From: Panacagrimonas sp052386745
Lineage (GTDB): Bacteria > Pseudomonadota > Gammaproteobacteria > Nevskiales > Nevskiaceae
Length of the DNA stretch: 15,691 nt
Assembly (NCBI GenBank): GCA_052386745.1
Contig: JBQTJW010000046.1
Span: 1-15,691 of the forward strand
Direction: 5' to 3'
Shown: positions 13,855-15,691 of the stretch, piece after piece
How positions within the stretch are numbered: the stretch's first letter is position 1
Layout: each line of letters starts with the position of its first letter
Program-made: the position numbers and the translations under genes
Notes under the pieces: model-generated
Database searches by the model: none
Seen by the model: only the letters and a program-made list of their open reading frames with translations
Told to the model about the DNA's origin: nothing

Positions 13855-14625
13855 CTAACGCCCGCGAAAGACCGGCGCGCGCTTCTCGCGGAACGCGGCC
13901 GCGCCCTCGCGGTGGTCCTGCGTCTGCGCGGCCTGGTTCTGCGCATGGGTCTCGAACTCGAGGAAATCCTCCAGGCTGCCGGGTCCCGCAGCGCGGAACA
14001 TGCGCTTGCCCATGGCCAGGGCGAAGGTGGCAGAGGACGCCAGTTCTTCGGTGACGGCCATCGCACGCGCGTCGAGGGTCTCGTCCTCCACGACCTCGGC
14101 GACCAGGCCCAGGGCGCGCGCTTCCTCGGCGCCGAACATCCGTGCCGACAGCATCAGTTCCTTCGCCCGGCGCGCGCCGATGGACTGCGAGAGGAAGTAG
14201 GCCAGCCCGCCGTCTGGAGCCAAGCCAACCTTCTTGAACACCACGCCGAAGCGCGCGGTCGTCGAGGCGATCAGCAGATCGCTGGACAGCGCGAGGCTGA
14301 AACCCACGCCGAGCGCGGCCCCGCGCACCGCCGCGATCACCGGCTTGTCCAGGTTGGCCAGGCCAAGAAGTGCGCGATGCGCGTGCTGGATGCGCGCTCG
14401 CGATGACTGCACGTCCGCCGCGCCCATCGTGTCGATGTCGCCGCCGGCGCAGAAGGCGCGGCCTTCGGCGCACAGCAGCACGGCGCGGACGCGGTCATCG
14501 AGCTGCAACTGGCGGGTGATCTCGATCAGCCGGTCCTTCATCTCGTCGCTGAAGGCGTTGAGCCGCTCCGGCCGCGCCAGCACGACGCGCGCGATGCCGC
14601 CGGAGAGATCGAGCTTGACCGTCAT
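13855..14625 (-). CDS. Enoyl-CoA hydratase/isomerase (crotonase) family protein
   Basis: A 256-residue crotonase-fold protein that would hydrate or isomerise enoyl-CoA in beta-oxidation or ring-cleavage pathways. AFCAGGDID (58-65) and AAVRGAALGVGFSLALSSD (98-116) form the oxyanion hole and CoA-binding part. The residue matching rat hydratase Glu144 (FGQPE) is Phe130, while KVGLAPDGG (132-140) has Asp138 and Glu156 is in AKEL. This resembles PaaG-type isomerases (catalytic Asp) more than true hydratases, so I keep the function general. The open frame runs far upstream, but the start at 14625 overlaps the dehydrogenase stop as ATGA, with GGCGG nearby, and gives the family N-terminus. It is coupled to the alcohol dehydrogenase gene and followed by the acyl-CoA dehydrogenase. 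Confidence 0.92.
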   Translation of the reverse strand: MTVKLDLSGGIARVVLARPERLNAFSDEMKDRLIEITRQLQLDDRVRAVLLCAEGRAFCAGGDIDTMGAADVQSSRARIQHAHRALLGLANLDKPVIAAVRGAALGVGFSLALSSDLLIASTTARFGVVFKKVGLAPDGGLAYFLSQSIGARRAKELMLSARMFGAEEARALGLVAEVVEDETLDARAMAVTEELASSATFALAMGKRMFRAAGPGSLEDFLEFETHAQNQAAQTQDHREGAAAFREKRAPVFRGR

Positions 14626-15691
14626 CCGCCGAATCCGATCACCGAGCGTGCGCCTTCGCCGCGGCCCATCTGATCGAGCGCCTCGTTGACCTGTTCCAGC
14701 GTGATGCGCCGGGTGATCATCGCGTCGAGCTTCAACTCGCCGCTCATGAACAGGTCCACGTACTTCGGGATGTCGCGCGAGGGCACGCTGCTGCCGTAGG
14801 CCGAGCCCTTGAAGTGCTTCTCGCCGAAGAAACCGAGCACCGGCAAGTCCAGCATGGTGTCCTTCTTCGGCACGCCGACGATGACCGCGGTACAGGTGAC
14901 GCGCGGCATGGCCCAGGCCTGTTCGAGGGTCTCCTAGCGGCCCTGGGCTACGAACGCGAAGTGCACACCGCCGCTGGTCATCTTGCGCACCAGCTTGACC
15001 ACGTTCTCGCCGGTCGGGTCGAGCGCATGGGTCGCACCGACCTCCATGGCCAGCAGACGCTTCTCCGCCATGGGGTCGATGGCAATGATGGTGGTTGCGC
15101 CCGCGATCCGCGCGCCCTGGATGATCGACAGCCCCACGCCACCGCAACCGATGACCGCGACGCTGTCGCCGGGTTTGATCTCTACCGTGTTGAGCGCGGC
15201 ACCCACGCCGGTGGTCACGCCGCAGCCGATCAAGCAGGCGGACTCCAGCGGCACATCGGCCTTGACCTTGATCGCCGTGCCGGCCGGGACCACCGCACGT
15301 TCGGAGAAGGTGCCCAGCGCAAGCAACTGACCGATGTCTTCGCCCTTGCTGTTCTTAAGGCGCTTGCTGCCATCCGGCTGCAGGCCCTTGGTCAGACCCT
15401 TGCTCATCTGCGCGCAGAGATACGGTTTGCCTTCCTTGCAGAACACGCAGACGCCGCACTGCGGGGTGAGCGAGACGATGACGTGATCGCCCGGCACCAC
15501 GTGGGTCACGCCCTTGCCGACCGCCTCGACGATGCCGGCGCCTTCATGGCCGAGCACCGCGGGCAGGGTCAGCCCCAGGGTGCCGTCGCGCACCGAGTAG
15601 TCGCTGTGGCAGATGCCGCTGGCGACCCACCTGACGCAGATTTCGTTCGCGCGCGGCGCTTCCAGTTCCAGCTCCTCGATGACCAGGGGCT
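14622..15691 (-). pseudogene. Zinc-dependent alcohol dehydrogenase (class III-like), interrupted by an in-frame TAG, 5' end outside the window
   Basis: Reading from the right edge, 251 codons of a medium-chain zinc alcohol dehydrogenase lead to a TAG at 14936-14934, and the same frame continues for 103 more codons to a TGA at 14622. Without the TAG it would be one protein of about 355 visible residues. Visible (numbered from the edge): catalytic-zinc ligands GICHSD (Cys27) and GHEGAG (His48), structural zinc CX2CX2CX7C (Cys78, 81, 84, 92), IGCGVTTG with Cys156, and the NAD fold GCGGVG (181-186) with Asp205. After the TAG come ETLEQAWAM, VIVGVPKKDTM, LGFFGEKHFKGSAYGSS and the C-terminal SVIGFGG. 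The family oxidises alcohols or S-hydroxymethyl adducts to aldehydes. The stop falls inside the coenzyme domain and would remove most of the remaining fold. A recent nonsense mutation, a base-calling error or readthrough are possible. Both halves match the family with no other damage. Confidence 0.85.

Noticed and set aside
14622..14909. Separate 95-residue gene downstream of the dehydrogenase
   Set aside because: It is the in-frame C-terminus of the same dehydrogenase after the TAG, with no ribosome site at its ATG.
14626..15147. Upstream extension of the enoyl-CoA hydratase to 430 residues
   Set aside because: It is the wrong frame of the alcohol dehydrogenase; only the last 256 residues show the crotonase fold.
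1..15691. CRISPR arrays, insertion sequences, tRNA or rRNA genes, phage or defence genes
   Set aside because: No regularly spaced repeats, transposase motifs, terminal repeats or tRNA-like cloverleafs were seen; all larger frames are explained by metabolic or regulatory genes.

Overview
The window is about two-thirds G+C, has no RNA genes, mobile elements or CRISPR, and is almost entirely protein-coding. The gene content (outer-membrane barrel of the phenol MetA type, several acyl-CoA dehydrogenases, a wax ester/triacylglycerol synthase, PlsB, GpsA) points to a Gram-negative, lipid- or hydrocarbon-degrading proteobacterium. A Nevskiales/Solimonadaceae-like gammaproteobacterium is my best guess; this is inference from gene content, not a database result.

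Layout. Left edge, minus strand: the N-terminal part of an acyl-CoA dehydrogenase (1-523) and an outer-membrane phenol MetA-type barrel protein (604-1569), with a leader (1570-1773) holding a perfect 8+8 bp inverted repeat and a second palindrome. Centre, minus strand: five genes that together form a glycerolipid/triacylglycerol cassette, in transcription order plsB (to 6717), a HAD phosphatase-PlsC fusion (6720-5278), gpsA (5281-4274), a WS/DGAT acyltransferase (4210-2618) and a monoacylglycerol-lipase-like hydrolase (2616-1774). The first three overlap by ATGA and the last two are one base apart. A divergent promoter region (8577-8812) separates them from a plus-strand pair: an acyl-CoA synthetase (8813-10357) and a nitroreductase (10398-11102). 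Right part, minus strand: a zinc alcohol dehydrogenase broken by one in-frame TAG (14622 to the window end), an enoyl-CoA hydratase/isomerase, a second acyl-CoA dehydrogenase, then an ECF sigma factor and its RskA-type anti-sigma factor, which converge on the nitroreductase.

How they fit together. The acyl-CoA synthetase would activate fatty acids. GpsA makes glycerol-3-phosphate, PlsB and the PlsC domain acylate it to phosphatidic acid, the fused HAD domain is a candidate for removing phosphate to give diacylglycerol, the WS/DGAT would add a third acyl chain, and the lipase could recycle glycerides. The order plsB / HAD-plsC / WS-DGAT / lipase resembles the mycobacterial Rv2482c-Rv2485c cluster, here with gpsA added and in what looks like a Gram-negative genome. 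The right-hand group is a beta-oxidation-type set, possibly tied to the envelope-signalling sigma/anti-sigma pair by co-orientation.

The most notable points are the complete storage-lipid cassette, a Lys/Ala-rich histone-like tail on the WS/DGAT, an altered motif IV in the HAD domain, the amber-interrupted dehydrogenase, a Tat-like motif at the membrane anchor of the anti-sigma factor, and the palindromes ahead of the barrel gene.
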